Of a stretch of DNA of 64,000 bases, positions 8,199 through 19,100 are shown piece by piece. Numbering within the stretch: the first letter of the stretch is position 1; the number at the start of each line of letters is the position of its first letter. Source of the DNA: Stutzerimonas stutzeri (GTDB taxonomy: Bacteria > Pseudomonadota > Gammaproteobacteria > Pseudomonadales > Pseudomonadaceae); NCBI RefSeq assembly GCF_024448985.1, contig NZ_JAMOII010000007.1, positions 1 to 64,000 of the forward strand, written 5' to 3'. The notes beneath the pieces are model-generated. The model did no database searches. It worked only from the letters and a program-made list of their open reading frames with translations, and was not told the DNA's origin. The position numbers and the translations under genes were made by a program.

Positions 8199-9654
8199 AC
8201 CAGGACCTCCCATCACGTGTAATCAGGGCAACGGACGCTACCGGGCCCCAGGACCCAGCAGGATAAGCCTTCGGCGCATCGCCAAGGCGCGACCAGCCGT
8301 CGATCAGTTGATCGCACCATTTCCAGGCGTACTCGATCTCATCCTTGCGAACGAACAGGTTCTGATTGCCTTGCATCACTTCGAGCAACAGGCGCTCGTA
8401 TGCATCCGGAATCCGCGAACTCTTGTAGGTCTCGGAGAAATTCAGCTGCAACGGCCCGCTACGAAGGTGCATGCCCTTATCGAGCCCCTGCTCTTTGGTC
8501 ATGACCTGCAGCGAGATGCCTTCATCCGGCTGCAGGCGGATGATCAAGCGGTTGCTGATCAGCGAACGTTGCTCAGGCGCGAAGATGTAGAACGGCGGCT
8601 CCTTGAAATGGATGACGATCTGCGAAACCTTTTCGCCCATGCGCTTGCCGGTCCGCAGATAGAACGGCACACCGGACCAGCGCCAGTTGCAGATATCGGC
8701 ACGCAGCGCGACGAAGGTTTCGGTGCTGCTTTCGGCGTTGGAGTTTTCCTCTTCCAGATAGCCCGGCACAGCCTTGCCGCCGACCGAGCCAGCCACATAC
8801 TGACCGCGCACCACTTGTTTACCCAGACGCTCCGGCGTGATCGGCGCCAACGCCTTGAGCACCTTCACTTTTTCATCGCGAATGCTGTCGGCGGTGAGGT
8901 CGCTCGGCGGATCCATCGCAATCAGGCACAGCAGCTGCAATAGATGGTTCTGGATCATGTCGCGTAGCTGTCCGGCCTGATCGAAATAGCCCCAACGCCC
9001 TTCGATACCAACAGTTTCCGCGACAGTGATCTCGACGTGCGAGATGTGATGCTGGTTCCACTGCGTCTCGAACAGGCTGTTGGCGAAGCGCAGCGCAATC
9101 AGGTTCTGCACCGTCTCCTTGCCGAGATAGTGGTCGATCCGGTAGATACGCGTTTCGGGAAAATACTGCGCAACCGCGTCGTTAACCACCCGAGATGATT
9201 CGAGATCATGGCCGATCGGCTTTTCCAGCACCACACGGGTTTGCTCAGCCAGCCCGACCGCCGCGAGGTGCTCGCAGATCGCGCCATAAACCGCCGCCGG
9301 CGTAGCAAAATAGGCAATCAGCGGCATGTCGCGCGACACCGTTTCGGCCAGCGCTGCGTAATCCTCGGCGCTGCGGAAGTCCATCGTGATGTACTCCAGC
9401 CGTGCTTGAAACCGTGCCAGCGCCGTTTCGTCCAGCTGCGCAGCAGGAATGTATCGGCGTAACGCCTGATCGATCCGCTCCAGATGAGCCGAAGGCTCTC
9501 CTTTATCGCGAGAAAGCGCCAATATGCGCGTATCGCTGTTGAGGAGTCCCGCTCGATCGAGCTGGTAAAGTGCCGGGAACAGCTTGCGCAGCGCCAGGTC
9601 GCCCAAGGCGCCGAACAAAGCAAAGGTAGTTGCGTCAACGGTAATAGCAGGCAT
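8185..9654 (-). CDS. zwf: glucose-6-phosphate 1-dehydrogenase
   Basis: Oxidises glucose-6-phosphate to 6-phosphogluconolactone with NAD(P)+, opening the Entner-Doudoroff route. 489 aa from ATG 9654, a typical length for Pseudomonas Zwf; an in-frame TTG at 9672 would add six residues and has no better ribosome site. [12 protein letters not shown] is the dinucleotide-binding motif, RIDHYLGKE holds the catalytic residues (Asp and His in DHYLG), and EKPIGHD is also conserved. First gene of zwf-pgl-eda, divergent from hexR across an interval with a HexR operator. Confidence 0.97.
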   Translation of the reverse strand: MPAITVDATTFALFGALGDLALRKLFPALYQLDRAGLLNSDTRILALSRDKGEPSAHLERIDQALRRYIPAAQLDETALARFQARLEYITMDFRSAEDYAALAETVSRDMPLIAYFATPAAVYGAICEHLAAVGLAEQTRVVLEKPIGHDLESSRVVNDAVAQYFPETRIYRIDHYLGKETVQNLIALRFANSLFETQWNQHHISHVEITVAETVGIEGRWGYFDQAGQLRDMIQNHLLQLLCLIAMDPPSDLTADSIRDEKVKVLKALAPITPERLGKQVVRGQYVAGSVGGKAVPGYLEEENSNAESSTETFVALRADICNWRWSGVPFYLRTGKRMGEKVSQIVIHFKEPPFYIFAPEQRSLISNRLIIRLQPDEGISLQVMTKEQGLDKGMHLRSGPLQLNFSETYKSSRIPDAYERLLLEVMQGNQNLFVRKDEIEYAWKWCDQLIDGWSRLGDAPKAYPAGSWGPVASVALITRDGRSWYGDL

Positions 9655-9719
9655 GTTTTTTGTATTAACCAAATTAGGCTGCGTTACAGGTTTTGTAAGC
9701 GCAGTTTAAGCAGATAATG

Positions 9720-9734
9720 TTGTCATTAAAACAA
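9720..9734. promoter_or_regulatory. HexR operator between zwf and hexR
   Basis: TTGTCATTAAAACAA is a perfect TTGT-N7-ACAA, the consensus known for Pseudomonas HexR. It lies 65 bp upstream of zwf and 74 bp upstream of hexR, so one site could repress both. KDPG releases HexR. Confidence 0.85.
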
Positions 9735-9808
9735 CATAACCCGAATTTTTTCGCGCTTCGCATCAGCTTTTCGAAGAGTTGCAGGCGCGCGCCCTTGAAA
9801 GAAGAGAC

Positions 9809-10672
9809 ATGGATCGCATGAAAAATCTCTTGGAACAGATAAAAAATCAGCTCGACGAGCTGAACAAAGCGGAGCGGAAAGTCGCGGAGGTGATACTGAG
9901 CGATCCGCAGCAGGCCACTCGTTACAGCATTGCGGCACTGGCCCAAACGGCCAAGGTCAGTGAGCCTACGGTAAACCGCTTCTGCCGTTCCTTCGGCGCC
10001 GCAGGTTATCCCGCACTCAAGATCCAACTGGCTCAGAGCCTGGCGAGCGGCGCCGCCTATGTCAGTCGCGCAGTAGAGGCTGACGACGGCCCCGAAGCCT
10101 ATACGCGGAAAATCTTCGGTAGCACCATCGCTTCGCTCGACAGCGCCTGTCAGGCCATCGATCCGCAAGCGATCAGCCACGCTGTGGATCTAATGATTCA
10201 GGCGCGCCAGATTCATTTCTTCGGACTCGGTGCGTCTGCATCCGTCGCGCTGGATGCGCAGCACAAATTCTTCCGTTTCAATCTGCCGGTGACCGCCCAC
10301 AGCGACGTGCTCATGCAACGTATGCTGGCGTCGGTGGCGCATACCGGGGATCTCTTCGTGATCATTTCCTATACCGGGCGCACTCGCGAACTGGTGGAAG
10401 CTGCAACCATCGCCCGCGACAACGGTGCTTCTGTGCTGGGAATGACCGCGGCTGATTCCCCGCTGGCCAGGGTCTGCACGCTGAGCCTCGACATACCGCT
10501 ACCTGAAGACACCGACATCTATATGCCGATGACCTCACGGATCATTCAACTGACCGTACTCGACGCGCTGGCCGCCGGCGTGACCTTGCGCCGGGGTGTC
10601 GACTTCCAGCCGCACCTGCGAAAGATCAAGGAAAGTCTGATGGCGACCCGTTATCCATCTGAAGAAAGCTGA
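9809..10672 (+). CDS. hexR: HexR, RpiR-family repressor of glucose catabolism
   Basis: 287-aa cytosolic repressor. The N-terminal RpiR-type helix-turn-helix (about 1-77) has the conserved [21 protein letters not shown], and a C-terminal SIS sugar-phosphate domain (about 125-260) has [14 protein letters not shown] and [13 protein letters not shown] binding relieves repression of zwf, edd and gap operons in Pseudomonas. The start at 9809 is chosen because the family begins MDR and GAAGAG lies just upstream; an earlier in-frame ATG at 9779 lacks support. Its TGA directly abuts the stop of the convergent DUF1289 gene. Confidence 0.95.
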   Translation: MDRMKNLLEQIKNQLDELNKAERKVAEVILSDPQQATRYSIAALAQTAKVSEPTVNRFCRSFGAAGYPALKIQLAQSLASGAAYVSRAVEADDGPEAYTRKIFGSTIASLDSACQAIDPQAISHAVDLMIQARQIHFFGLGASASVALDAQHKFFRFNLPVTAHSDVLMQRMLASVAHTGDLFVIISYTGRTRELVEAATIARDNGASVLGMTAADSPLARVCTLSLDIPLPEDTDIYMPMTSRIIQLTVLDALAAGVTLRRGVDFQPHLRKIKESLMATRYPSEES

Positions 10673-10861
10673 TCACTTCTTCTTCCTTACCTTGCCCAGC
10701 GCTTTCAGCCGCTCGGCGGCCAACACGTTGACCGCCTTGCGTTCCTTGTTCTTCATGCCCTTCCAGGCCTTCATCTCGTCTCGGCTGCGTCCACAGCCGA
10801 TGCAGATGTCTTCCTTAAGTTTGCAGATACTGATGCAAGGGTTCTTCGCCTTATCGCCCAA
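10673..10861 (-). CDS. DUF1289 small cysteine protein
   Basis: About 62 aa, basic, with the DUF1289 signature CISICKL then CIGCGRSRDEM, i.e. four Cys that could bind a metal or Fe-S cluster; function unknown. The start is unusual: GGAGG lies five bases before a TTG at 10861, while the in-frame GTG at 10867 overlaps that Shine-Dalgarno, so TTG is preferred. It is 93 bp downstream of the porin gene on the same strand and stops on the base next to the hexR stop, with no room for a terminator between them. Confidence 0.8.
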   Translation of the reverse strand: MGDKAKNPCISICKLKEDICIGCGRSRDEMKAWKGMKNKERKAVNVLAAERLKALGKVRKKK

Positions 10862-10954
10862 ATCCACCTCCGGGTCAGTCGAGGACTCTACCGCTCCTGC
10901 CAGTAGAAGCCCTCTTCGCCCGAAGGTTCTAACGGAATCAAACTATAGCCGTGA

Positions 10955-12405
<1,451 letters not shown>

Positions 12406-13563
12406 TCAGCGGGCAGCCAGCCGTGTAACCGTTCCGTTGCGCCCCGCCGCTCCATTCCCCGGCGCGACACCCAATCGCTCCCCCGTCTGCGCATCGAACA
12501 GCAGGACCTTGTCCGGCTCGAACTGCAGCGTCAATGTTTCGCCGGGGTTTGGCGCTGCGTCCGGTGCGAGGCGGCAACATACTTTCGTCTGATTGAGGCT
12601 TACGAAGATCATGGTGTCCGGCCCGGTCGGCTCGATCACCTGTACTTCTGCACGCAGCGAAGGCAAATCACCTGCGGCACCAATACCTATTTGCTCGGGC
12701 CGGATACCCAGAATCACATCCCGCCCTTCCAACGATTCGCCGTCGGCGAGCTTCAGCGGCAGTTCGCAGCGATCCTGACCGCTTTCCAGCAGCGCACTCC
12801 AGCCACCGCCCTGCTTGCTCAGACGCAGCGGCACGAAGTTCATCGGTGGCGAACCGATGAAACTCGCCACGAATAGGTTGGCCGGGTTGTTATAGATGTC
12901 CTTCGGCGTACCGAACTGCTGGACGACGCCGTCTTTCATCACCGCGACCTTGTCGCCGAGCGTCATCGCCTCGATCTGATCGTGAGTGACATAGACCGTC
13001 GTCGTCTTCAATCGCTGATGCATCAACTTGATTTCCGTGCGCATCTCGACCCGCAGTTTTGCGTCGAGGTTGGACAAGGGTTCATCGAACAGATAGATCT
13101 TTGGCCGCCGCGCCAGCGCGCGTCCCATGGCCACACGCTGCTGCTGGCCGCCGGACAGTTGCGAGGGTTTACGCTCAAGAAGGTGCTCGATCTGTAGCAA
13201 CTGGGCAACGCGGGACACTTCCTCTTCGATCTTGGCCGCCGGTACCTTGCGCATCTTCAGGCCAAAGGCGATGTTGTCCCGCACCGTCATGGTCGGGTAC
13301 AGCGCATAGGACTGGAACACCATAGCGATGTCCCGGTCCTTCGGACTGGCGGTACTGATGTCAGCGCCATCGACGCGAATCTCGCCCCCCGTGATGTCCT
13401 CCAGCCCGGCAATGCAATTCATCAGAGTGGATTTACCGCAACCCGAAGGCCCGACGAGGATCAGAAATTCCCCGTCACCGATCTTCAGGTCGATGTCTTT
13501 CAGGGTGTCATGTGAACTCCCCGGATAGCTCTTGCGGACGTTGCTGAGTTCGAGTGCAGCCAT
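12406..13563 (-). CDS. gtsD: sugar ABC transporter ATP-binding protein GtsD
   Basis: 385-aa MalK/UgpC-type ATPase that powers sugar import. Walker A GPSGCGKST is near residue 38, the Q-loop FQSYALYP, signature LSGGQQQR, Walker B IYLFDEP and switch His in VTHD. A C-terminal TOBE/OB regulatory region follows residue 240. Last gene of gtsABCD, 13 bp after gtsC. The final 30 residues are low-complexity, Gly/Ala-rich. No clear terminator was seen after the gene; the porin gene follows. Confidence 0.93.
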   Translation of the reverse strand: MAALELSNVRKSYPGSSHDTLKDIDLKIGDGEFLILVGPSGCGKSTLMNCIAGLEDITGGEIRVDGADISTASPKDRDIAMVFQSYALYPTMTVRDNIAFGLKMRKVPAAKIEEEVSRVAQLLQIEHLLERKPSQLSGGQQQRVAMGRALARRPKIYLFDEPLSNLDAKLRVEMRTEIKLMHQRLKTTTVYVTHDQIEAMTLGDKVAVMKDGVVQQFGTPKDIYNNPANLFVASFIGSPPMNFVPLRLSKQGGGWSALLESGQDRCELPLKLADGESLEGRDVILGIRPEQIGIGAAGDLPSLRAEVQVIEPTGPDTMIFVSLNQTKVCCRLAPDAAPNPGETLTLQFEPDKVLLFDAQTGERLGVAPGNGAAGRNGTVTRLAAR

Positions 13564-13576
13564 GGTTGTTCGTCTC

Positions 13577-14422
13577 CTAACCCTTGACCGCGCCGGCCGT
13601 AAGCCCGCGCAGGAAATACTTGCCGGCGAGGATGTACACCACCAGCGTTGGCAGCCCGGCGATCATCGCCGCAGCCATATCGACGTTGTATTCCTTGGCG
13701 CCCGTACTGGTGTTGACCAGGTTGTTCAGCGCCACGGTAATCGGCTGGGTATCGCCACTGGCAAACACCACGCCGAACAGGAAGTCGTTCCAAATTTGGG
13801 TGAACTGCCAGATCAGGCAGACCATGATGGTCGGGATGGACATGGGCAGCAGAATCCTGCCGAAGATCGTGAAGAACCCCGCCCCGTCCAGCCGCGCGGC
13901 GCGAATCAGGGCATCCGGCACGCTGACGTAGAAGTTGCGGAAGAACAGCGTCGTGAAGGCCAAGCCGTAGACCAAGTGCACCAACACCAACCCCGGCGTC
14001 GTGTTGGCCAGGCCGAGTTGGCCCAGCGTGAAGGACGCCGGCAGCAGAATCACCTGAAACGGCAGAAAGCATCCGAACAGCAGAAGGCCGAAGAACAGCT
14101 GCGAACCGCGGAAGCGCCACATCGCCAGCACGTAGCCGTTGAGGGCACCAAGCAGCGTGGAGATGATGACGGCGGGCACCGTGATCTTTACCGAGTTCCA
14201 GAAATAGCCCCCAACCGCATCCCAGGCCTTGACCCAGCCGATGACCGTCATCACGTCCGGCCAGGACAGCAGATTGCCGGTACGGATGTCGTCGGGCGTC
14301 TTGAAGCTGGTCAGCAGCATCACCACCAGCGGCACCAAGTACATCGCGACCGCCACCAGCAGCGTCGCGTAGATCGCCACCCGGCTGAATGTCAGGCGCT
14401 TTCGCCCTACGAGGCTAGTCAT
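13577..14422 (-). CDS. gtsC: sugar ABC transporter permease GtsC
   Basis: 281-aa inner-membrane permease of the MalG type with about six hydrophobic helices. The EAA loop (conserved EAAxxxG pattern, here degenerate) is around LIRAARLDGAGFFTIFGRILLP, which contacts the ATPase. It pairs with GtsB to form the channel. Its start overlaps the gtsB end by 8 bp. Confidence 0.92.
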   Translation of the reverse strand: MTSLVGRKRLTFSRVAIYATLLVAVAMYLVPLVVMLLTSFKTPDDIRTGNLLSWPDVMTVIGWVKAWDAVGGYFWNSVKITVPAVIISTLLGALNGYVLAMWRFRGSQLFFGLLLFGCFLPFQVILLPASFTLGQLGLANTTPGLVLVHLVYGLAFTTLFFRNFYVSVPDALIRAARLDGAGFFTIFGRILLPMSIPTIMVCLIWQFTQIWNDFLFGVVFASGDTQPITVALNNLVNTSTGAKEYNVDMAAAMIAGLPTLVVYILAGKYFLRGLTAGAVKG

Positions 14423-15323
14423 GGCGCTTGTTCCTCAGTTCCGAATAGAGATAGGGCACGACGATCGCCATCACCGCACCGAGCATGAGAATCGCACTGG
14501 CCGCGCCCAGCCCCATCTGCCCGCGGGTAAAGGTATGGGCATACATGAACATGGCCGGTAGGTCCGAGGCGTATCCCGGCCCGCCCGCCGTCATTGCGGC
14601 CACCAAATCAAAAGCCTTGATCGCAATATGCGCGAGGATCATCAGGGCGCTGAAGAACACCGGTCTCAGACTCGGCAGAATGATTCGTAGATAAATACTT
14701 GGCAGGCTCGCTCCGTCGATCTGCGCCGCCCGCACGATGGATTGATCGACACCGCGCAGCCCCGCCAGGAACAACGCCATGACGAAGCCGGAAGCTTGCC
14801 AGACCGCGGCGATTACCAGGCAATACACGACGCGGTCTGGATCGACCAGCCAGTCGAAGCGAAACCCTTCCCAGCCCCAGTCGCGCAGCATCTTGTCGAT
14901 CCCGAGCCCGGGGTTGAGCAGCCATTTCCAGGCCGTACCGGTGACGATCATCGACAAAGCCATTGGGTACAGGTAGACGGTGCGAATGAAGCCTTCGCGG
15001 CGAATGCGCTGATCTAGCAGCACTGCCAGTAGCACGCCGATGACTAGGCTAATAGTGATGAACAACCCGCCGAACACCAGCAGGTTTTTACTGGCCACCC
15101 ACCAGCGATCGTTGTTCCAGAGACGTTCGTATTGCGCCAGCCCAACCCATTTGTAGCTGGGCATGAAGCGCGAGTTGGTAAACGAGAGCAGGAACGTCCA
15201 GAAGATGTAACCGTAGAACCCGACCAGCACGATCAGCATGCTCGGCGCCAACACCAGTTTGGGCAGCCAGTTCTGCAAGGCGTCCAGCGGTGAGGCTTTG
15301 GTGAAGACAGCAGTTGAGCTCAT
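14415..15323 (-). CDS. gtsB: sugar ABC transporter permease GtsB
   Basis: 302-aa inner-membrane permease of the MalF type, with about six helices and the EAA-like loop IVRAAQIDGASLPSIYLRI. The start at 15323 gives the family N-terminus MSSTAVF and has GGAG about eight bases upstream; the frame stays open another 14 codons upstream without support. It lies 142 bp after gtsA with a strong hairpin terminator between, so it is probably expressed less than the binding protein. Confidence 0.92.
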   Translation of the reverse strand: MSSTAVFTKASPLDALQNWLPKLVLAPSMLIVLVGFYGYIFWTFLLSFTNSRFMPSYKWVGLAQYERLWNNDRWWVASKNLLVFGGLFITISLVIGVLLAVLLDQRIRREGFIRTVYLYPMALSMIVTGTAWKWLLNPGLGIDKMLRDWGWEGFRFDWLVDPDRVVYCLVIAAVWQASGFVMALFLAGLRGVDQSIVRAAQIDGASLPSIYLRIILPSLRPVFFSALMILAHIAIKAFDLVAAMTAGGPGYASDLPAMFMYAHTFTRGQMGLGAASAILMLGAVMAIVVPYLYSELRNKRHD

Positions 15324-15436
15324 GTCTGGCTCCGTGGGGGTACAGGATCCATAAAGCGGCTCCAATCGTTGTTCATGGGCACGACTTGCCCGTCACGACC
15401 AGTCGAGAGCTTGGCCGTTAGGTTCGATGCGTCAGT

Positions 15437-15459
15437 AAAAAAGGGCCGCCGAAGCGGCC
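15437..15459 (-). terminator. intra-operon terminator between gtsA and gtsB
   Basis: GGCCGC (15444-15449) and GCGGCC (15454-15459) form a 6-bp GC stem closed by a tetraloop (TTCG on the transcribed strand), followed on the minus strand by six T. This is a textbook rho-independent terminator just after the gtsA stop. Partial read-through would yield excess binding protein over permeases, as in other ABC operons. Confidence 0.9.
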
Positions 15460-15465
15460 AATACG

Positions 15466-16716
15466 CTATTGAACTGCTTGAATCGCCGCAGCCAGTTGCT
15501 GCGCCGCTTTCTTCGGATCGGCAGACGGATCGTTGAAGAAGTTGGTGACCACGTCGAATACCGCACCCTGCACATAGCTGGAGGCAGCCATGCCATGCGC
15601 CAGGCTCGGTACCAGACCCGGACCTTGCGCAGAGGCCTTGAAGTCTTTCATCGACTGTTGGGCGCAGACGTCGAATTCGCTCATGTCCTGGTCCAGACGC
15701 ACGGGGATGGAGCCTTTGTTCTGGTTGAAGAACTGTTGGAACTCAGGCTCCAGAACCGTCCGAGCCAGGTCCTTCTGCGCCTTGCGGTCCTCGTCCTTGC
15801 TGAGCTTGAACATCGCCAGCGAGTCGATGTTGTAGGTGAAGCTGCCCTCGGTACCGGGGAACGGCAGGCATTGATAGTCGTCACCGGCTATTTTGTTCGC
15901 CGCGCTCCACTCGCTCTTGGCCCAGTCGCCCATGATCTGCATGCCGGCCTTGCCGTTCATGACCATCGCGGTGGCGCTGTTCCAGTCGCGACCCGCGGCG
16001 TTGTTGTCGACGTAGCCGCGCAGCTTTCTCAGAGCGGCAAAGGCCTCGACCATCTTGTCGCCGGTCAGTACATCACGATCAAGATCGACGAATGCTTTAC
16101 GGAAATCCTCTGGACCGAGGACGGCCAACGCCAGATCTTCGAAGACCGTGCCGTCCTGCCAGGGCTGGCCGCCATGGGCCAGCGGCATGAAACCTGCTGC
16201 CTTGAGCTTGTCGGCGGCCGCAAAAAATTCGTCGAGACTCTTTGGAGGCTTCGCACCGGCTTTCTCGAAGACGTCCGGATTGATCCACAGCCAGTTGACC
16301 CGGTGCACATTGACCGGCACCGCCACGTAGTCGCCATCGTACTTCATTGCAGTCGAGACTTGCTTGGGGAGCAGCTCGTCCCACTTGGCCTGTTCGGCTA
16401 CGTCGTTGAGATCGGTCAGCAGCCCCAGCTCGCCCCATTCCTGGATATCAGGTCCCTTGATCTGAGCGGCTGCGGGTGCGTTGCCAGAGACGGCGCGGGT
16501 CTTCAGGACTGTCATGGCGGCCTCACCACCACCACCGGCGACAGCAAAGTCCTTCCAGGTATGGCCCTGCTCTTCGACGAGTCGCTGCAGCGTATCAGCG
16601 GCGCGTTTTTCACCGCCGGAGGTCCACCAGTGCAGGACTTCGACCTCACCGGCGTGAGCGAAGGGAACGAGAGAAGCGAGGGAAACAGCAGTAACCAGAC
16701 GATGGATCGTGTTCAT
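15466..16716 (-). CDS. gtsA: glucose/mannose-type periplasmic binding protein GtsA
   Basis: 416-aa extracellular solute-binding protein (family 1). The signal peptide is residues 1-22 with cleavage after AHA; the mature protein starts [14 protein letters not shown], characteristic of Pseudomonas glucose-binding proteins. The start at 16716 is supported by AAGGA about seven bases upstream; an in-frame ATG 11 codons earlier is unlikely. Glucose as ligand is inferred from the locus (GltR/GtrS, zwf, glk, edd). An A-rich Hfq/Crc-like tract spans the ribosome site. Confidence 0.93.
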   Translation of the reverse strand: MNTIHRLVTAVSLASLVPFAHAGEVEVLHWWTSGGEKRAADTLQRLVEEQGHTWKDFAVAGGGGEAAMTVLKTRAVSGNAPAAAQIKGPDIQEWGELGLLTDLNDVAEQAKWDELLPKQVSTAMKYDGDYVAVPVNVHRVNWLWINPDVFEKAGAKPPKSLDEFFAAADKLKAAGFMPLAHGGQPWQDGTVFEDLALAVLGPEDFRKAFVDLDRDVLTGDKMVEAFAALRKLRGYVDNNAAGRDWNSATAMVMNGKAGMQIMGDWAKSEWSAANKIAGDDYQCLPFPGTEGSFTYNIDSLAMFKLSKDEDRKAQKDLARTVLEPEFQQFFNQNKGSIPVRLDQDMSEFDVCAQQSMKDFKASAQGPGLVPSLAHGMAASSYVQGAVFDVVTNFFNDPSADPKKAAQQLAAAIQAVQ

Positions 16717-16721
16717 TTGTG

Positions 16722-16741
16722 TTCCTTTTTCTTTTTGTTTT
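16722..16741 (-). promoter_or_regulatory. A-rich Hfq/Crc-like motif over the gtsA ribosome site
   Basis: The minus strand is an A-rich run (AAAACAAAAAGAAAAAGGAA) that contains AAnAAnAA-type repeats and merges into the gtsA Shine-Dalgarno. This resembles known Crc-controlled sugar-binding protein mRNAs in Pseudomonas; the match is by pattern only. Confidence 0.5.
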
Positions 16742-16886
16742 CGGTGCAAGTCTCTGCTTGCGCTGCACCGATTCTAGGCGCGCCAGAGCGTGCAGCAGGT
16801 AACGAAGGGATAGTGAATGGTCACCGATTCGTTACAAAGCGAGCAGCTCTGTAACGGCACCGGCAACCGTTGGCTGGCAGGTGCGC

Positions 16887-18347
16887 TCACTCGGCATGTC
16901 GCGGCAGGCTCAGGGTCACCCGCAGCCCACCCTCGGGAAGGTTGCGCAAGCTGATTTCGCCCCCATGGGCGTGTGCGATATTTCGGGCGATGCCGAGACC
17001 GAGGCCATACCCGGGCTGCTTGGCCGCCAGCCGAAAATTCGGCTCGAAGACCTGCTGCAGCCATGCCTGCGGAACGCCAGGCCCCTCATCGTCGACATGC
17101 AGCACGAAGGTCTCGCCGTCATCGTCAATATGCAAGTGCGCTCGCTCGCCATATTTCAGCGCGTTATCCAGCAAGTTGCCGATACAGCGCTTGAGCGCCA
17201 ACGGCTTGCCCGCATAAGCCGAGACCGCCTGGCCTTGCACCGTGACACGGCCGTTGCCAGCGGGTGCGAGGTAAGGTTCGGTGACGCAATCGAGCAGCAG
17301 ATTCAGATCCAGCGGCTCGATATTTTCGTGTATGTCGGTGTCCTTGACGCATTGCAGCGCACCCTTGACGAGCAATTCAAGCTCATCGAGATCACGGCTG
17401 AACTTGTCCTGCAGGGCTTGGTTCTCCAGCAGCTCCACCCGCAGACGCAACCGGGTGATTGGCGTGCGCAGATCATGCGAGATGGCACTGAACAGCTGGG
17501 CGCGCTCGGTCAAGTAGCGCCCGATGCGCTCGCGCATGCTGTTGAATGCCCGGCTGACCTCGACCACCTCGCTGCCGCCCGCCTCGGGCAACAGTTCCAC
17601 TTCGCTGCCCAGCGACATTTCCCGCGCCGCCTGGGCCAACCGTTTGAGCGGGCGGCTCTGCCAATGCACGAGGATGCCGATGAACAACAGCAAAAAGCTG
17701 GTGGTGAGAACGATGAACCAGAGCTGTTGTTTAGGGATGCCCTCGTCCTCAAGGCTGACGTAGGGCGCCGGCATCAGCGACGCAAGATACAGCCACTCGC
17801 CAGGTGCGATTTGAATCTGCGTCACCAGCACGGGCGGGTTCAGGGGCTCCAGGCTCAGCGCGTAGTGCGCCCAGGATCGCGGCAACTCGTCGAGCTTCAG
17901 CCCGCCATTGAAAATGCGCAGATCGTCGGGGCTGACGAAATTGACCGACATGTCCGCGTCGTTTCCGAGGCGCTCGCGAAGTACCGCGTCCACTTCTGCC
18001 AGCACCGCCTGCTTGCGCTCGGTTGGCGGCAGAATTTGCATATCCAAAGGTTTGTCATTCAGCGATACGAAGAAGCGCGTACCGCCCATGCTGCGCAGTT
18101 GATCGAGCACCAGCGGTCGATAGCCCAGCGGCAGCGAGCGGAAATAGCTGACGCTGGCGGACATGGAATGCGCCAGGCTCCGAGCGCTGGTCAGCAGGCC
18201 TTCCATCTGGCTTGCACGCAGCTGCGACACCCAGATGAAGCTCGACAACGCCTGCGCCACCAGCACCACCAGCAGCGTCAAAAAGAGCATCCGGCCGAGC
18301 AGCGAGCGCGGCACCGGCAACCATCGGCGCTTAGCCGAGCGAGTCAT
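16887..18347 (-). CDS. gtrS: GtrS sensor histidine kinase
   Basis: About 486-aa inner-membrane sensor. A first helix near residues 18-40, a periplasmic domain of roughly 165 residues, and a second helix (WFIVLTTSFLLLFIGILV) lead into HAMP. The H-box is SHDLRTPITRLR with the phospho-His near residue 291; N-box NLLDNALKYG, and G-boxes DEGPGVP and GYGLGLGI. In Pseudomonas GtrS senses 2-ketogluconate and 6-phosphogluconate and acts with GltR on glucose transport genes. ATG 18347 overlaps the gltR end by 17 bp; a GTG 12 codons earlier (18383) is possible. Confidence 0.9.
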   Translation of the reverse strand: MTRSAKRRWLPVPRSLLGRMLFLTLLVVLVAQALSSFIWVSQLRASQMEGLLTSARSLAHSMSASVSYFRSLPLGYRPLVLDQLRSMGGTRFFVSLNDKPLDMQILPPTERKQAVLAEVDAVLRERLGNDADMSVNFVSPDDLRIFNGGLKLDELPRSWAHYALSLEPLNPPVLVTQIQIAPGEWLYLASLMPAPYVSLEDEGIPKQQLWFIVLTTSFLLLFIGILVHWQSRPLKRLAQAAREMSLGSEVELLPEAGGSEVVEVSRAFNSMRERIGRYLTERAQLFSAISHDLRTPITRLRLRVELLENQALQDKFSRDLDELELLVKGALQCVKDTDIHENIEPLDLNLLLDCVTEPYLAPAGNGRVTVQGQAVSAYAGKPLALKRCIGNLLDNALKYGERAHLHIDDDGETFVLHVDDEGPGVPQAWLQQVFEPNFRLAAKQPGYGLGLGIARNIAHAHGGEISLRNLPEGGLRVTLSLPRHAE

Positions 18348-19071
18348 GATGCGGCGCGACCTGGGCGGCGAGCAGATAACCACTGCCGCGAACGGTGCGG
18401 ATCAATCGAGGGCACTTACCGGTGTCGCGCAGTCGCTGGCGTAGGCGGCTGACTGCCATGTCGACGATGCGCTCGAGCGGCAGCACTTCACGACCGCGCG
18501 TGGCATTGGCAATGGTGTCGCGGTCGAGAATCTGCTGTGGGTGATCGAGAAAGAGCTTCAACAACGCGAAATCGGCACCGGACAGCAGCACCTCTTCCCC
18601 GTCCTGATGAAACAGCCGGTGGCTGACCATATCCAGCCGCCACTCATCGAACGCCAGCACGTCGCCGGTGCGTTCCTGGCCGAAGTTGACGCGGCGAAGC
18701 AGCGCCTTGATTCGCGCCAGCAGCTCACGAGGACTGAAGGGTTTGCCCAAGTAATCGTCGGCCCCCAGCTCCAGCCCGATGACCCGATCAGCCTCATCGG
18801 AACTGGCGGTTAGCATGATGATCGGCATCTGGGCCAGACGTTGATGCCCCCGAACCCAGCGGCAGAGGCTGAAGCCATCTTCATCCGGCAGCATCACGTC
18901 GAGAATGACCAGATCGGCCGGATCGTCGGCCATCGCTTCTCGAAACTGCGCACCGTCTGCCACGGTGCGTACCTGAAAGCCCGATCGGCTGAGGTAGGTT
19001 TCCAACAGTTCGCGAATTTCCTGATCATCATCGACCAGCAAAATGGATCTTCCGGCCTGGTTCACTGGCAT
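18331..19071 (-). CDS. gltR: GltR response regulator (OmpR family)
   Basis: 246 aa. Receiver domain with acidic pair DDD at 14-16, phospho-acceptor Asp 58 in VILDVMLPD, and Lys in GKPFSPREL; the C-terminal winged helix ends with LIRTVRGSGYLL. The partner of GtrS, controlling porin and sugar ABC genes in response to glucose metabolites. Its end overlaps gtrS, and it lies 29 bp after glk, so edd-glk-gltR-gtrS reads as one operon. Confidence 0.92.
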   Translation of the reverse strand: MPVNQAGRSILLVDDDQEIRELLETYLSRSGFQVRTVADGAQFREAMADDPADLVILDVMLPDEDGFSLCRWVRGHQRLAQMPIIMLTASSDEADRVIGLELGADDYLGKPFSPRELLARIKALLRRVNFGQERTGDVLAFDEWRLDMVSHRLFHQDGEEVLLSGADFALLKLFLDHPQQILDRDTIANATRGREVLPLERIVDMAVSRLRQRLRDTGKCPRLIRTVRGSGYLLAAQVAPHHDSLG

Positions 19072-19100
19072 CCCTTCTCTTGTTCTCGTTTCGATGCGGC

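Noticed and set aside
15469-16854. 461-codon plus-strand open frame opposite gtsA
   Set aside because: Antisense shadow of the binding protein.
16881-18452. 523-codon open frame antisense to gtrS
   Set aside because: High-GC shadow of a well-supported kinase; composition His/Gln/Arg-rich, no domain, no ribosome site.
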